Positions 19,223-27,542 are shown, numbered from the stretch's first letter. The stretch: 55,935 nt of DNA from Pseudomonas sp. TH10 (GCF_016651255.1 NZ_JAEKEG010000175.1:1-55935); one strand, 5' to 3'. The notes: generated by a model not told the origin, from the sequence alone. A program made the numbers and translations.

Positions 19223-19840
19223 ATGGCATTACTGAATGAACACGAACAGCGCAAGGTCGCCGAAGCGATCGCGCGGGTGGAGCGCGAGACCGACGCCGAA
19301 CTGGTCACCGTGCTCGCCGCTCGTGCGGACGACTATGCCTACATTCCACTGCTGTGGGCCAGCCTGCTGGCCCTGGTGGTGCCGGGTGTCATGCATTACC
19401 TGACCGGCTGGCTGACCCTGCACAGCCTGCTGCTGGTGCAATGGGCGAGCTTTATCGTGTTGTGCCTGCTGTTCCGCATCCCGCGCATCACCACCCACCT
19501 TATCCCTCGGTCGGTGCGGCATTGGCGTGCATCGAACCTGGCGCGCCGACAGTTCCTGGAGCAGAACCTGCACCACACGGTGGGCAGCACCGGGATGCTG
19601 ATTTTTGTCTGCGAAGCCGAGCGTTATGTGGAAATCCTGGTGGATGAAGGGATCTCCAGTCGCCTGGATAACAAGACCTGGGACGCGATTGTCTCGACCT
19701 TTACCCACCAGGTGAAACAGGGTCAGACCTTGCAGGGGTTCGTGACCTGCGTCGAGGCCTGTGGCGAGTTGCTGAAGGTGCATGTGCCGGTTACCCATGC
19801 CAGGAACGAGTTGCCCAACCGTCTGGTGGTATTGGGTTAG
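19223..19840 (+). CDS. second TPM-domain membrane protein
   Basis: This is a 205-residue protein with a split architecture. The N-terminal TPM-like helix/strand (EHEQRKVAEAIARVERETDA, ELVTVLAARADDY) precedes two TM helices at about 40-85. The remaining TPM half follows (GMLIFVCEAERYVEILVDEG, then ISSRLDNKTWDAIVSTF). Two TPM proteins next to LemA is a recurrent arrangement in proteobacteria. It is separated from the first TPM gene by 28 bases and has a weak AGTGAGCGAG-type ribosome binding region. Confidence 0.8.
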   Translation: MALLNEHEQRKVAEAIARVERETDAELVTVLAARADDYAYIPLLWASLLALVVPGVMHYLTGWLTLHSLLLVQWASFIVLCLLFRIPRITTHLIPRSVRHWRASNLARRQFLEQNLHHTVGSTGMLIFVCEAERYVEILVDEGISSRLDNKTWDAIVSTFTHQVKQGQTLQGFVTCVEACGELLKVHVPVTHARNELPNRLVVLG

Positions 19841-19937
19841 GTTTCAGGGCCTGTGGCAAATAACCCCGTGCCCAAAGCGCCCATCCCCCTTAAAATAGCG
19901 GCATTCCCTGTTTGCTCCGCCTGAGGCTGTTTCTGTC

Positions 19938-21152
19938 ATGTCCATTGTCGCCACCCCCGCCAGCCTCGCGCCGGATCACCACGCGCAGTTCATCGACTTG
20001 CTGCGTTCAAGCCTGGAGCAGCATGCGTTTATCAAGTTGGTACTGGCCAAGTACGTCGGTGACGAGCCGGATTTGCAGCGTGTGATCATCAAGCAGCTGA
20101 CGGTGAAGGATCAGCCGTGCCTGTCTTTTGTCTACCGTTACAAGACCCGTGATATCACCAGGAACCTGGCGCTGGGCGAGGGCGTGGCCAGCATTGGCGC
20201 GTTGCTGCCGGCCTCGTTCAAGAATGCCCACTTGCTGTCGGTGACTGACGAAGCCCAGCTCGAATACAGTAAAAAGGGCAAGAGTTCGCTGTTCAAGAGT
20301 AAACCCCAGCAACTGCGCGAAGTGCCGTCCGCCGAGCACAACCGCGAGAAGAATCGTTTTCTGGACCTCAGCCGGCCGTTCCTTGCCGACCTCGGTGTGA
20401 CCAACGGGAAACACGAACTCATCCCGGCGATGTCGCGTAAATGGAAGCAGATCAACAAGTTCATCGAGGTCTTCAGCCACGCCCTCACCACCTCGCCACT
20501 TGCGCTGGACAAGCCGGTTCGGGTCGCCGATTTTGGCTCAGGCAAGGGCTACCTGACGTTCGCGATTCACGACTACCTGCGCAACACGCTGCACGCCGAG
20601 GGCGAAGTGACTGGAGTCGAGCTGCGCGAAGACATGGTGACCCTGTGCAATGCCGCTGCTGCCAAGCTCGAGCATCCTGGGCTGGTGTTCAAATGCGGTG
20701 ACGTGCGTAGCGTGGCGCCGAGCGAACTGGATGTGATGATCGCCTTGCATGCGTGTGACATTGCCACTGACTACGCGATCCATACCGGCATTCGGTCGGG
20801 CGCCTCGATCATCATGTGTTCGCCGTGCTGCCACAAACAGATCCGCCTGCAGATCCAGAGCCCGGCTTTACTCAAGCCGATGCTGCAATACGGTCTGCAC
20901 CTCGGCCAGCAGGCGGAAATGGTCACTGACAGCTTGCGTGCGCTGTTCCTGGAAGCCTGCGGTTATGAAACCAAGGTGTTCGAGTTCATCTCGCTGGACC
21001 ACACCAACAAAAACAAGATGATCCTGGCAGTCAAGCGCGCCGAGCCCGTGGACCCGGCGCAGTTGCTGGTAAAGATCCAGGAGCTGAAGGACTTCTACCG
21101 TATCAGCGAGCACTGCCTGGAAACCTTGCTGCGGGCTGATGGTTACCTCTGA
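19938..21152 (+). CDS. SAM-dependent methyltransferase, METTL25/RRNAD1-like (Methyltransf_32)
   Basis: The product has 404 residues. The N-terminal 180 residues form a family-specific region. A Rossmann methyltransferase core begins at VRVADFGSGKGYLTFAIHDY (motif I) and continues with GVELREDMVTLCNAAA and VMIALHACDIATDYAI. The distinctive motif IIMCSPCCHKQIRLQ follows near 295. The ALHACD plus CSPCCHK combination is the hallmark of the Methyltransf_32 group that includes eukaryotic METTL25 and RRNAD1. The substrate is unknown; RNA is an inference from relatives. It is monocistronic. Confidence 0.8.
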   Translation: MSIVATPASLAPDHHAQFIDLLRSSLEQHAFIKLVLAKYVGDEPDLQRVIIKQLTVKDQPCLSFVYRYKTRDITRNLALGEGVASIGALLPASFKNAHLLSVTDEAQLEYSKKGKSSLFKSKPQQLREVPSAEHNREKNRFLDLSRPFLADLGVTNGKHELIPAMSRKWKQINKFIEVFSHALTTSPLALDKPVRVADFGSGKGYLTFAIHDYLRNTLHAEGEVTGVELREDMVTLCNAAAAKLEHPGLVFKCGDVRSVAPSELDVMIALHACDIATDYAIHTGIRSGASIIMCSPCCHKQIRLQIQSPALLKPMLQYGLHLGQQAEMVTDSLRALFLEACGYETKVFEFISLDHTNKNKMILAVKRAEPVDPAQLLVKIQELKDFYRISEHCLETLLRADGYL

Positions 21153-21164
21153 CGGGTGACCATG

Positions 21165-21232
21165 CCTGTAGGAGCAAAGCTTGCTCGCGATGGCGATCTC
21201 GATATCGTGAGCAGGCGTTGCGCCTGCTCCGG
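21165..21232. repeat. REP pair between the methyltransferase and EamA genes
   Basis: TGTAGGAGCAAAGCTTGCTCGCGATGGCGA is followed by GTGAGCAGGCGTTGCGCCTGCTCC. The second half is a degenerate inverted unit. It is shorter than other REPINs in the window and sits between converging genes. Confidence 0.65.
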
Positions 21233-21243
21233 GCGGCGAGGCC

Positions 21244-22134
21244 TCATGAGGTCGCGATGCGGGCAGGTTTGACGGCGGTTTTACGGCCGAGCATGACGGT
21301 CGCAATCACCCCGCAAGCAAACACCCAGGTAATCGGCTCGACATGTTCACCAAAGAACAGCGCCGAAAACGCGATGGTGAAGAAGATTTGCAGCAACTGG
21401 ATCTGACTCACCCGCGCGATCCCGCCCATCGCCAGCCCGGCGTACCAGGCGAAGAATCCCAGGAACTGCGAAAACAGTGCGACGTAGCCGAACGCCCACC
21501 AGGCTTTCGCCGAAACCGTCCCCTGATGTTGTAACGCCAGATAAAGCACCGGCCCGATCAGCAGCGGCGTCGACAGCACCAGCGCCCAGCAGATCACCTG
21601 CCAACCACCCATTTCCTTGGCCAGGCGGCCACCCTCGGCGTAACCCAGGCCGCCCACGGCAATCGCGCCGAGCATCAGCAAATCCCCGGCCTGAATGCTG
21701 CCAGCCCCGCTGTACAGCGCATAACCCAGGACCAGCGCGCTACCCAATGCGGCACAGGCCCAGAAAGCTTTCGACGGACGCTCATGGGACAGCCACGCGG
21801 CATACAGCGCCACGCACAAGGGTTGCAAGCCATTGACCAACGCACCGTGGGACGCCGGCAAGGTTTGCATCGCCCAGGCCGACAGCACCGGGAACCCGAG
21901 AATCACGCCGGCAATCACCAGGCTCAGGCCTTTGATCTGCTGCCAGGTCGGCCACTTCTCGCGGCGCCATAACAACAGCAACGCCGCCGGAATTGCCGCG
22001 AACAATGCGCGGCCCAAACCGTTGAGCAGCGGATGCAGTTCCTGCACCACGATGCGGGTGAAGGGCAGAGTGAGGCTGAAAATCACAACCCCGAGCAGGC
22101 CGAGGGCCATGCCGGTGTTTTCGCGCGAGGACAT
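21244..22134 (-). CDS. EamA/DMT-family inner-membrane transporter
   Basis: This is a 296-residue drug/metabolite transporter with ten predicted TM helices in two EamA repeats. Repeat 1 starts at GMALGLLGVVIFSLTLPFTR; repeat 2 starts near AGDLLMLGAIAVGGLGYAEG and ends with the typical FFGEHVEPITWVFACGVI. Members export amino acids, metabolites or drugs. The substrate cannot be told from sequence. It faces the methyltransferase gene and has no regulator alongside. Confidence 0.85.
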   Translation of the reverse strand: MSSRENTGMALGLLGVVIFSLTLPFTRIVVQELHPLLNGLGRALFAAIPAALLLLWRREKWPTWQQIKGLSLVIAGVILGFPVLSAWAMQTLPASHGALVNGLQPLCVALYAAWLSHERPSKAFWACAALGSALVLGYALYSGAGSIQAGDLLMLGAIAVGGLGYAEGGRLAKEMGGWQVICWALVLSTPLLIGPVLYLALQHQGTVSAKAWWAFGYVALFSQFLGFFAWYAGLAMGGIARVSQIQLLQIFFTIAFSALFFGEHVEPITWVFACGVIATVMLGRKTAVKPARIATS

Positions 22135-22247
22135 GATGGGAACCAGGATCAGGGATGATGGAGCGTGGCTTCATCTAGCCACAATCCACCGCGCCTGGAC
22201 GGTTACAGATAGGCACAGAGTTGGGTGTACAGTTCGGGTAATCCCCG

Positions 22248-22344
22248 AACGTAGGAGCTGCCGAAGGCTGCGATCTCTTGATCTCGATCTTGATCTTGAG
22301 TCCCCCCAACACCGCCAAAAGATCGCAGGCTACGCCAGCTCCTA
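22248..22344. repeat. long palindromic GATC-rich intergenic repeat
   Basis: The left arm GTAGGAGCTGCCGAAGGCTG leads to CGATCTCTTGATC, and the right arm GATCGCAGGCTACGCCAGCT leads to CCTAC. It has the same core (GGCTGCGATCT) as the inner palindrome at 11503-11570. It is a dispersed Pseudomonas element unrelated to the REP units. The 380-base gap also holds a short CGCAGC-rich tract at 22360-22395; no gene is seen in the gap. Confidence 0.7.
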
Positions 22345-22514
22345 CGCCGTCCGCATACAACCGCAGCCGCAGACGCAGCCGCAGCCGCAACCCCCATTAC
22401 GCCCCGAACCAACCCAACCCATCCCAACGCCAGGCCGTAGTAGCAGGTTATTACCCACCCCCACAGATAAAGACTACCTTCAATACTCCCCTGTACCCCC
22501 AAGGAGTGCCCCTC

Positions 22515-23096
22515 ATGGCTGCGAAAAAGATCCTGATGCTGGTCGGCGATTTCGTCGAAGACTACGAAGTGATGGTGCCGTTCCAGGCATTACTCATGGT
22601 CGGTCACACGGTGCACGCCGTGTGCCCGGACAAAGCCTCGGGCAACACCGTGCGCACTGCGATCCATGATTTCGAAGGCGACCAGACCTACAGCGAAAAG
22701 CCCGGTCACCTGTTCGCCCTCAACTTCGATTTCGCCAACGCCCGCGAGGCCGATTACGACGCGCTGCTGATCCCCGGCGGTCGTGCCCCGGAATACCTGC
22801 GCCTCAACGAAAAAGTTCTCGATTTGGTGCGTGCCTTCGATAAGTCCGGCAAACCCATCGCCGCGGTCTGCCATGGCGCACAACTGCTGGCAGCGGCTGG
22901 CGTTCTCGAAGGTCGCGAGTGCAGCGCTTATCCGGCCTGCGCCCCGGAAGTGCGACTGGCGGGCGGTACGTACATCGACATTGCAGTGACTGCTGGCCAC
23001 GTTCAAGGCAATCTGGCCACTGCCCCGGCATGGCCGGCGCATCCGAGCTGGCTCGCCGGTTTCCTGGGTTTGCTCGGCACTAAAATCACTCTGTAA
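22515..23096 (+). CDS. DJ-1/PfpI-family glutamine amidotransferase-like protein
   Basis: The product has 193 residues. The N-terminus [20 protein letters not shown] is typical of PfpI/DJ-1. The nucleophile elbow is [17 protein letters not shown], with Cys near 117 followed by His, and the acidic residue is in [28 protein letters not shown] precedes the elbow. The start at 22515 has AAGGAG nine bases upstream. The function in this clade (protease, deglycase/glyoxalase or isonitrile hydratase-like) is not resolved by sequence. It is 13 bases before an RHH gene and probably cotranscribed with it. Confidence 0.88.
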   Translation: MAAKKILMLVGDFVEDYEVMVPFQALLMVGHTVHAVCPDKASGNTVRTAIHDFEGDQTYSEKPGHLFALNFDFANAREADYDALLIPGGRAPEYLRLNEKVLDLVRAFDKSGKPIAAVCHGAQLLAAAGVLEGRECSAYPACAPEVRLAGGTYIDIAVTAGHVQGNLATAPAWPAHPSWLAGFLGLLGTKITL

Positions 23097-23109
23097 CGAG
23101 GATTCGCCC

Positions 23110-23415
23110 ATGTGCGAGCTGTACGTCAAGGCCGACCCGATTCTCTACGAGTCGCGCTCCCGCTCGCTGCGCATCTGCGGGGTGGTGACGACATTGCGCC
23201 TGGAAAATCAGTTCTGGGACATTCTCAGCGAGATCGCCGCAGTCGATGGCATGACCACCAATCAATTGATCGCCAAGCTGTATGAAGAGGTGATGGATTA
23301 TCGCGGGGAGGTGGTGAATTTTGCGTCGTTCTTGCGCGTGAGTTGTATGCGCTATCTGAGTCAGCGGCGGGTGATTGCGCCGGAGTTGTCGGTGGTGCGT
23401 GCGGCGGTGAAGTAG
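23110..23415 (+). CDS. ribbon-helix-helix domain protein
   Basis: This is a 101-residue protein of the RHH_4 type. The strand SRSLRICGVVTTLRLENQFWDILSEIA carries the ribbon (VVTTLRLE) and first helix, and DGMTTNQLIAKLYEEVMDYR the second. It could be a DNA-binding dimer. Some homologues are annotated as arylsulfate sulfotransferase-like, but no sulfotransferase motif is visible. It immediately follows the DJ-1/PfpI gene, which suggests shared expression. Confidence 0.78.
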   Translation: MCELYVKADPILYESRSRSLRICGVVTTLRLENQFWDILSEIAAVDGMTTNQLIAKLYEEVMDYRGEVVNFASFLRVSCMRYLSQRRVIAPELSVVRAAVK

Positions 23416-23514
23416 CGTTAACCGCGTCGCCGCCATCGCGGACAGGCGACAGATACCCTTGGCTGGTCTTTACTCTTTGGCGCGAGACCATTCAATCGCC
23501 AAGGAGAAACGAGC

Positions 23515-23859
23515 ATGTCCGGATGGTACGAATTGAGTAAAAGCAGCAACGGCCAGTTCAGGTTTGTGCTGAAAGCGGCGAATGCCGAAACGATTCTGAC
23601 CAGCGAGCTGTACACCACCCGTGTCGCTGCCGACAAAGGCATTGCGGCAGTGCAGAGCAACAGCCCGCTGGAAGAACGCTACGAAAGGAAGACCACCAAA
23701 GACGGCCATCCTTACTTCAATCTAAAGGCTGGCAATCACGAGGTCATCGGCAGCAGCGAATCCTACGCCAACGCTTCGGCACTGGAAAAAGGCATCGCCA
23801 GCGTCAAGGCCAACGGCCCGAGCACGGTGATCAAGGACAAGACTCTGCCGGTGCTCTGA
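23515..23859 (+). CDS. YegP-family DUF1508 protein, two tandem repeats
   Basis: The product has 114 residues and two tandem DUF1508 repeats. Repeat 1 (about 3-50) contains WYELSKSSNGQFRFVLKAAN, then ETILTSELYTTRVAADKGIA. Repeat 2 (about 55-105) contains KDGHPYFNLKAGNHEVIGSS, then ESYANASALEKGIASVKAN. This is the usual YegP architecture, a small beta-rich cytoplasmic protein of unknown role. AAGGAG lies nine bases before ATG 23515. Confidence 0.88.
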   Translation: MSGWYELSKSSNGQFRFVLKAANAETILTSELYTTRVAADKGIAAVQSNSPLEERYERKTTKDGHPYFNLKAGNHEVIGSSESYANASALEKGIASVKANGPSTVIKDKTLPVL

Positions 23860-23891
23860 TCACCCTCCCTCAAACCCGATACTCATCTCTC

Positions 23892-23982
23892 GGTGGGAGT
23901 GAGCCTGCTCGCGATGAGGCCATAACATCCAACATCGATGTTGACTGTCAGGCCCCATCGCGAGCCGGCTCACTCCCACGGG
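23892..23982. repeat. REPIN between the YegP and DapA-like genes
   Basis: GTGGGAGTGAGCCTGCTCGC is inverted against GCGAGCCGGCTCACTCCCAC. The loop CATCCAACATCGATGTTGAC TGTCAGG corresponds in reverse complement to the loop of the 15163-15255 element. This indicates one REPIN family inserted in both orientations. Confidence 0.85.
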
Positions 23983-24002
23983 GTAGGTGTGGACTGTCCG
24001 GA

Positions 24003-24884
24003 TCAGCTCAATTCTTTCAATAACGCCGTCAACTGACCGACACCCGCTTCAGCCAGCGCAAACACTGGCAAGCGGGGTTCGCCCGCTTCCAGCCCGGTTG
24101 CACGCAGCCCGGCCTTGATCGTCGCCGGCAAACCACCCTTGAGAATGAAGTCCAGCAACGGCAACTGGCGGTAGAACAGATCCCGCGCCCGATCCAGGTC
24201 GCCGGCCATGGCCGCGTCATAAAGATCCAGATTCAGTTGCGGGATCAGGTTCGGTGCCGCCGTACACCAACCTTTCGCCCCGGCGGCGAACGCTTCCAGC
24301 GCCAGCGGATTGCAGCCGTTGTAGAACGGCACTTGACCCTCGCCGAGCAGTTGCAGCTTGTGCATGCGCTGGATGTCGCCGGTGCTCTCCTTGACCATGG
24401 TTACGTTTTCCACGGCGTTGACGATGCGCAGAATCAGTTCGACCGACATGTCGGTGCCGCTCGTGGCCGGGTTGTTGTACAGCATGATTGGCACGCCGAT
24501 GCTGTCGCCGATTGCACGGTAATGGGCGAGTATTTCCGCTTCGCTGAGTTTCCAGTACGAGGCCGGCAGCACCATCACCACGTCGGCGCCATGGGCTTCG
24601 GCGAAACGTGCACGACGCACGGCTTTGGCGGTGGTCAGGTCGGAGACGCTGACAATGGTCGGCACACGGTTGGCCACGTGTTTGATGCTGAACTCGGCGA
24701 CCTGATCCCACTCCGCATCGCTCAGATAAGCACCTTCGCCGGTGCTGCCCAGTGGGGCGATGGCGTGAACGCCGCTGTCGATCAGGCGATCGATCGATTG
24801 GCCGAGGGCCGGCAGATCGAGGGTTTCGCCATTGGCGCTGAACGGGGTGATGGTGTAGCCGATGATGCCGTGAATAGTGGACAT
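24003..24884 (-). CDS. dihydrodipicolinate synthase / N-acetylneuraminate lyase-family enzyme
   Basis: This is a class I aldolase of the DapA superfamily with 293 residues. Signature positions are GSTGEGAYLSDAEWDQVAEF near 46 and MLYNNPATSGTDMS near 134, with the catalytic Tyr. The Schiff-base Lys is in TMVKESTGDIQRM near 163. The true biosynthetic dapA of Pseudomonas lies elsewhere with bamC, so this is a catabolic or specialised lyase/dehydratase. It lies 22 bases downstream of a class II aldolase gene and probably acts in the same pathway. The substrate is unknown. Confidence 0.85.
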   Translation of the reverse strand: MSTIHGIIGYTITPFSANGETLDLPALGQSIDRLIDSGVHAIAPLGSTGEGAYLSDAEWDQVAEFSIKHVANRVPTIVSVSDLTTAKAVRRARFAEAHGADVVMVLPASYWKLSEAEILAHYRAIGDSIGVPIMLYNNPATSGTDMSVELILRIVNAVENVTMVKESTGDIQRMHKLQLLGEGQVPFYNGCNPLALEAFAAGAKGWCTAAPNLIPQLNLDLYDAAMAGDLDRARDLFYRQLPLLDFILKGGLPATIKAGLRATGLEAGEPRLPVFALAEAGVGQLTALLKELS

Positions 24885-24906
24885 GGTTGTCTCTCCGTAA
24901 CAGGTT

Positions 24907-25688
24907 TCAGTTCAGGCAATCGGCGTGTTGGCGCAGGTTCTGCCGGGCGTAATAGTTGAAGGCGGCTGCGTGGCGTTTCGGCTTGGCGATCCAGTCATGG
25001 GCTTCGCGGCCCAGCTCGGGGATGATCGGTTTGATCGTGCCCGCCGCCATCGCCAGCAGTTGCAGCTTGGCCGCACGTTCGATCAGTTGAGCGATGACAC
25101 AAGCTTCTTCGATCGTCGAGCCGGTCGACAACTGACCGTGGTGTGAAAGCAGGATCGCGCGCTTGTCGCCCAATGCCCCGGCAATCAATTCGCCTTCCTC
25201 ATTGCCCACCGGTACGCCCGGCCAGCCTTCGAGAAATGCGCAATCGTCGTAGAGCGGGCAAAGGTCCATGTGCGAGATCTGCAGCGGCACTTCCAGCATC
25301 GACAGCGCCGCGACGTGGGTCGGGTGGTGTGGATGATGCAGTTCACGTCCGGTCGAGCACGGTACACCCAGCTGTGGAAACGGTTGGCCGGGTTGGCCAT
25401 GCCGTGGCCTTCGAGCACTTCCAGGTCTTCGTTGACCAGCAGTAAATTGCCCGCGGTGATTTCGTCGAAGCCCAGGCCCAGTTGCTGCGTGTAATAGGTG
25501 CCGGGCTGCGGGCCTCGGGCGGTGATCTGACCGGCGAGGCCGGAGTCGTGACCGTTTTCAAAGAGAATCCGGCAGGTCAACGCCAGCTTTTGCCGGTCTG
25601 TCCACGTATTATCCGCCAGAGTTTTTTGCATCTGGGTCAGCGCTTGCTTGACCAGTTGGTCTTTGGGTAGTGCTAATGTCTTGGCCAT
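24907..25688 (-). CDS. class II aldolase/adducin-family protein, frameshifted in the metal motif
   Basis: This is a class II (zinc) aldolase/epimerase-fold protein of 260 residues when corrected. ATG 25688 (MAKTLALPKDQ) is chosen as start; an upstream GTG frame overlaps the operator. Sequence includes LALTCRILFENGHDSGLAGQ, LVNEDLEVLEGHGMANPANR and the downstream LLSHHGQLSTGSTIEEA. One base is missing near 25326. Restoring it turns IIHTTRPTS into IIHTHPTHVAALSML, the expected HxHPxH zinc-binding signature. It forms an operon with the DapA-like gene and is divergent from an XRE-cupin regulator. Confidence 0.75.
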
Positions 25689-25708
25689 GTGTGTGTCCTT
25701 TGGGTGAT

Positions 25709-25750
25709 TGCAAATGACACTAAAGAGGCTATATGACACAAAGTGTCATT
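25709..25750. promoter_or_regulatory. inverted TGACAC operator between the aldolase operon and the XRE-cupin gene
   Basis: A palindrome ATGACAC...GTGTCAT spans about 25731-25749, with a further TGACAC half-site at 25713-25718. They lie between the divergent aldolase and regulator genes. They are the best candidate site for the adjacent XRE-cupin protein. Confidence 0.6.
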
Positions 25751-25794
25751 GGCAAGCACAAATCGTCGCTTCCTCAATGGAATAACCGCTGCGC

Positions 25795-26337
25795 ATGTCT
25801 ATCCGTTTGAAATTATTGAGAAAAAAACTTGGCGTAACCCTTGAGGCATTGGCCGAGAAATCCGGCATGACCAAGAGTTATCTGTCGAAGGTCGAGCGCG
25901 GGCTGAACACTCCGTCGATCGCCGCCGCGTTGAAACTGGCAAAGGCACTGAACGTGAAAGTCGAGGAGTTGTTCTCCGAAGACAACGTCAGCCTCGACAG
26001 TTACAGCCTGGTGCGCAGCCACGAACGTCAGTCATTGGCGGCCAATGATCAGAGCCACGGTTACGCGGTGCTCGCCCATCAGGTCAGCGAGCGCAACCTG
26101 CTGCCGTTCATCATCTACCCGCCGAGCGAATTCACCGACAAGACCTTTAAGGAGCACTTGGGCGAAGAGTTTCTGTTCGTTCACGAAGGGCAGGTGGAAG
26201 TGGACTTCATGAACGAGCGCGTGTTGCTGGATCGCGGTGATGCGCTGCACTTCAACTCGCAGAAACCGCACCGTATTCGCTCGGTTGGCGAGGTTCAGGC
26301 GCAGTTGCTGGTGGTGGTGCACAGCAACGAAGAATGA
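25795..26337 (+). CDS. XRE-family transcriptional regulator with C-terminal cupin domain
   Basis: This is a 180-residue regulator. The XRE helix-turn-helix (about 7-61) contains RKKLGVTLEALAEKSGMTKS and YLSKVERGLNTPSIAAALKL. The cupin sensor domain (about 105-178) contains EFLFVHEGQVEVDFMNERVL, LDRGDALHFNSQKPHRIRSV and a final VVVHSNEE. This class often senses a small catabolite through the cupin. It is divergent from the aldolase/DapA-like operon, with a palindromic site between, so it probably controls that operon. The start is ATG 25795. Confidence 0.88.
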   Translation: MSIRLKLLRKKLGVTLEALAEKSGMTKSYLSKVERGLNTPSIAAALKLAKALNVKVEELFSEDNVSLDSYSLVRSHERQSLAANDQSHGYAVLAHQVSERNLLPFIIYPPSEFTDKTFKEHLGEEFLFVHEGQVEVDFMNERVLLDRGDALHFNSQKPHRIRSVGEVQAQLLVVVHSNEE

Positions 26338-26346
26338 GTCAGCCGC

Positions 26347-26427
26347 GCTGACGCCATCGTCAGCAGGCTCGCTTCCACACGGGGATACGCTCACCTTGTG
26401 GGAGTGTGCCCTGCTCGCGATGGCGTC
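26347..26427. repeat. REP pair in tail-to-tail order
   Basis: CGCCATCGTCAGCAGGCTCG comes first, and GTGGGAGTGTGCCCTGCTCG then CGATGGCG second. The two units point the opposite way from the other REPINs in the window: the clamp 'gtggga' ends face inward. It lies between converging genes. Confidence 0.65.
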
Positions 26428-26440
26428 GGCCGCCCCAGCG

Positions 26441-27460
26441 CTAAACCTCCACCGGTACGGTGAGCTTGGGGCTGCCCAACGCATGCGTTTTGGCATCAAA
26501 GAACCGCAACGCTGACCCCGTCCCCTCGAACACCTTCGCGTAATGCCGCTTCTGGTGCTGGATAAAAGCCTTGCTGCGCGGATAAATCGAAATCGCCACC
26601 ACCTTGGGTTGCGCCTGGCGCAGCGCCTGGATGATGTGGTTATCCTGCTCGCCCAACGCATGCCCGAAAATGCATAAACCCTCGCCATGCCCCAGTAGCT
26701 GGTCATAGCAGAACGACAGGTAGTCCGAGCTGCGGATGGTCCTGAGCTTGTCCTGGGACTGTCCCTCATTCACGAACAGTGGCACGTCGTCGAGGGTCTT
26801 GATCGTGTTGTTGATGGCAAAACTGCCCAGCAACGTGCCCTCGGTCGTCATCAGTTTGCGCGCCGTGCCGTCCTGGTTGCGTACCAGGTGCAGGCCGCCG
26901 TGCAGGTACAGCAAGCGGGTTTTGTCCGTGGCCGCGGTACTCAGGTCAAAGCGTGGCTCGGTGCCCTGGAACAGGTCGCTGATCGCATCTGGCTGGTGCT
27001 GGATCGCCCAGTGGTTGAGCAGATCATAGTTGGTGGTGAACACCGTCCGGTATCGGCCCAGCTCCTGACTGATGGCAGCCAGTGTGGCAGGCACGATCAG
27101 GCGCCAGGGAATATGCACCGCATGCACGGTGTTGATCAGCGCTTCCTTGATTGCGTAGTAGCGATTGCGCGGGGCGGCGGAGCTCACCGCCAGGGCCTTG
27201 TTCACCCGGCTGGTGGTTTTCAGCGCGCTGAGGACCTGTTCGAAACTGCGGGTCTGCAACGCGTCGAATACGCTCAGCTCGGATTGGCTCAAGGGTTTTT
27301 CTTCAACCGTGCGGGCGTTTTCAAACAGCGAGTCATAGCCAAAATCATCCCACACGGCGCGACTGGCGCCATTGCCCACCAGCAGGCCATCAAGCGTGGC
27401 GGTGGCGCGCAAGGCATTCCAGTCTTCAAGTTGGGCATCAACATCCTGGAAATCGGTCAT
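26441..27460 (-). CDS. DUF4917 protein with SIR2-like NAD-binding motifs
   Basis: This is a 339-residue protein I assign to DUF4917. Motifs resemble the SIR2-like fold. A glycine loop LLVGNGAS lies at 26-33, and FTTNYD at 141-146 matches the TTNYD/TxNxD NAD-contact motif. LYLHGGLHL at 184-192 supplies a candidate catalytic His, and IFGHALGEQDNHI at 264-276 matches the late G-x-S/A-x-x-D motif. There is no signal peptide or TM segment. SIR2-like domains in bacteria often hydrolyse NAD+ in antiphage systems, but no partner gene is obvious here, so a stand-alone role is unproven. It is monocistronic and convergent with a REP pair. Confidence 0.75.
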   Translation of the reverse strand: MTDFQDVDAQLEDWNALRATATLDGLLVGNGASRAVWDDFGYDSLFENARTVEEKPLSQSELSVFDALQTRSFEQVLSALKTTSRVNKALAVSSAAPRNRYYAIKEALINTVHAVHIPWRLIVPATLAAISQELGRYRTVFTTNYDLLNHWAIQHQPDAISDLFQGTEPRFDLSTAATDKTRLLYLHGGLHLVRNQDGTARKLMTTEGTLLGSFAINNTIKTLDDVPLFVNEGQSQDKLRTIRSSDYLSFCYDQLLGHGEGLCIFGHALGEQDNHIIQALRQAQPKVVAISIYPRSKAFIQHQKRHYAKVFEGTGSALRFFDAKTHALGSPKLTVPVEV

Positions 27461-27542
27461 TGCGCAGGCGTCTCAAAACATAGGGGCTGATGGGCGGCGA
27501 CTTTATCACGAGCCGGCATTGAGCCAGATCAACATCGGTTGT

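Noticed and set aside
22360..22395. CGCAGC tandem tract as CRISPR or VNTR
   Set aside because: Very short, imperfect and without unique spacers; simple low-complexity sequence next to a palindromic repeat.
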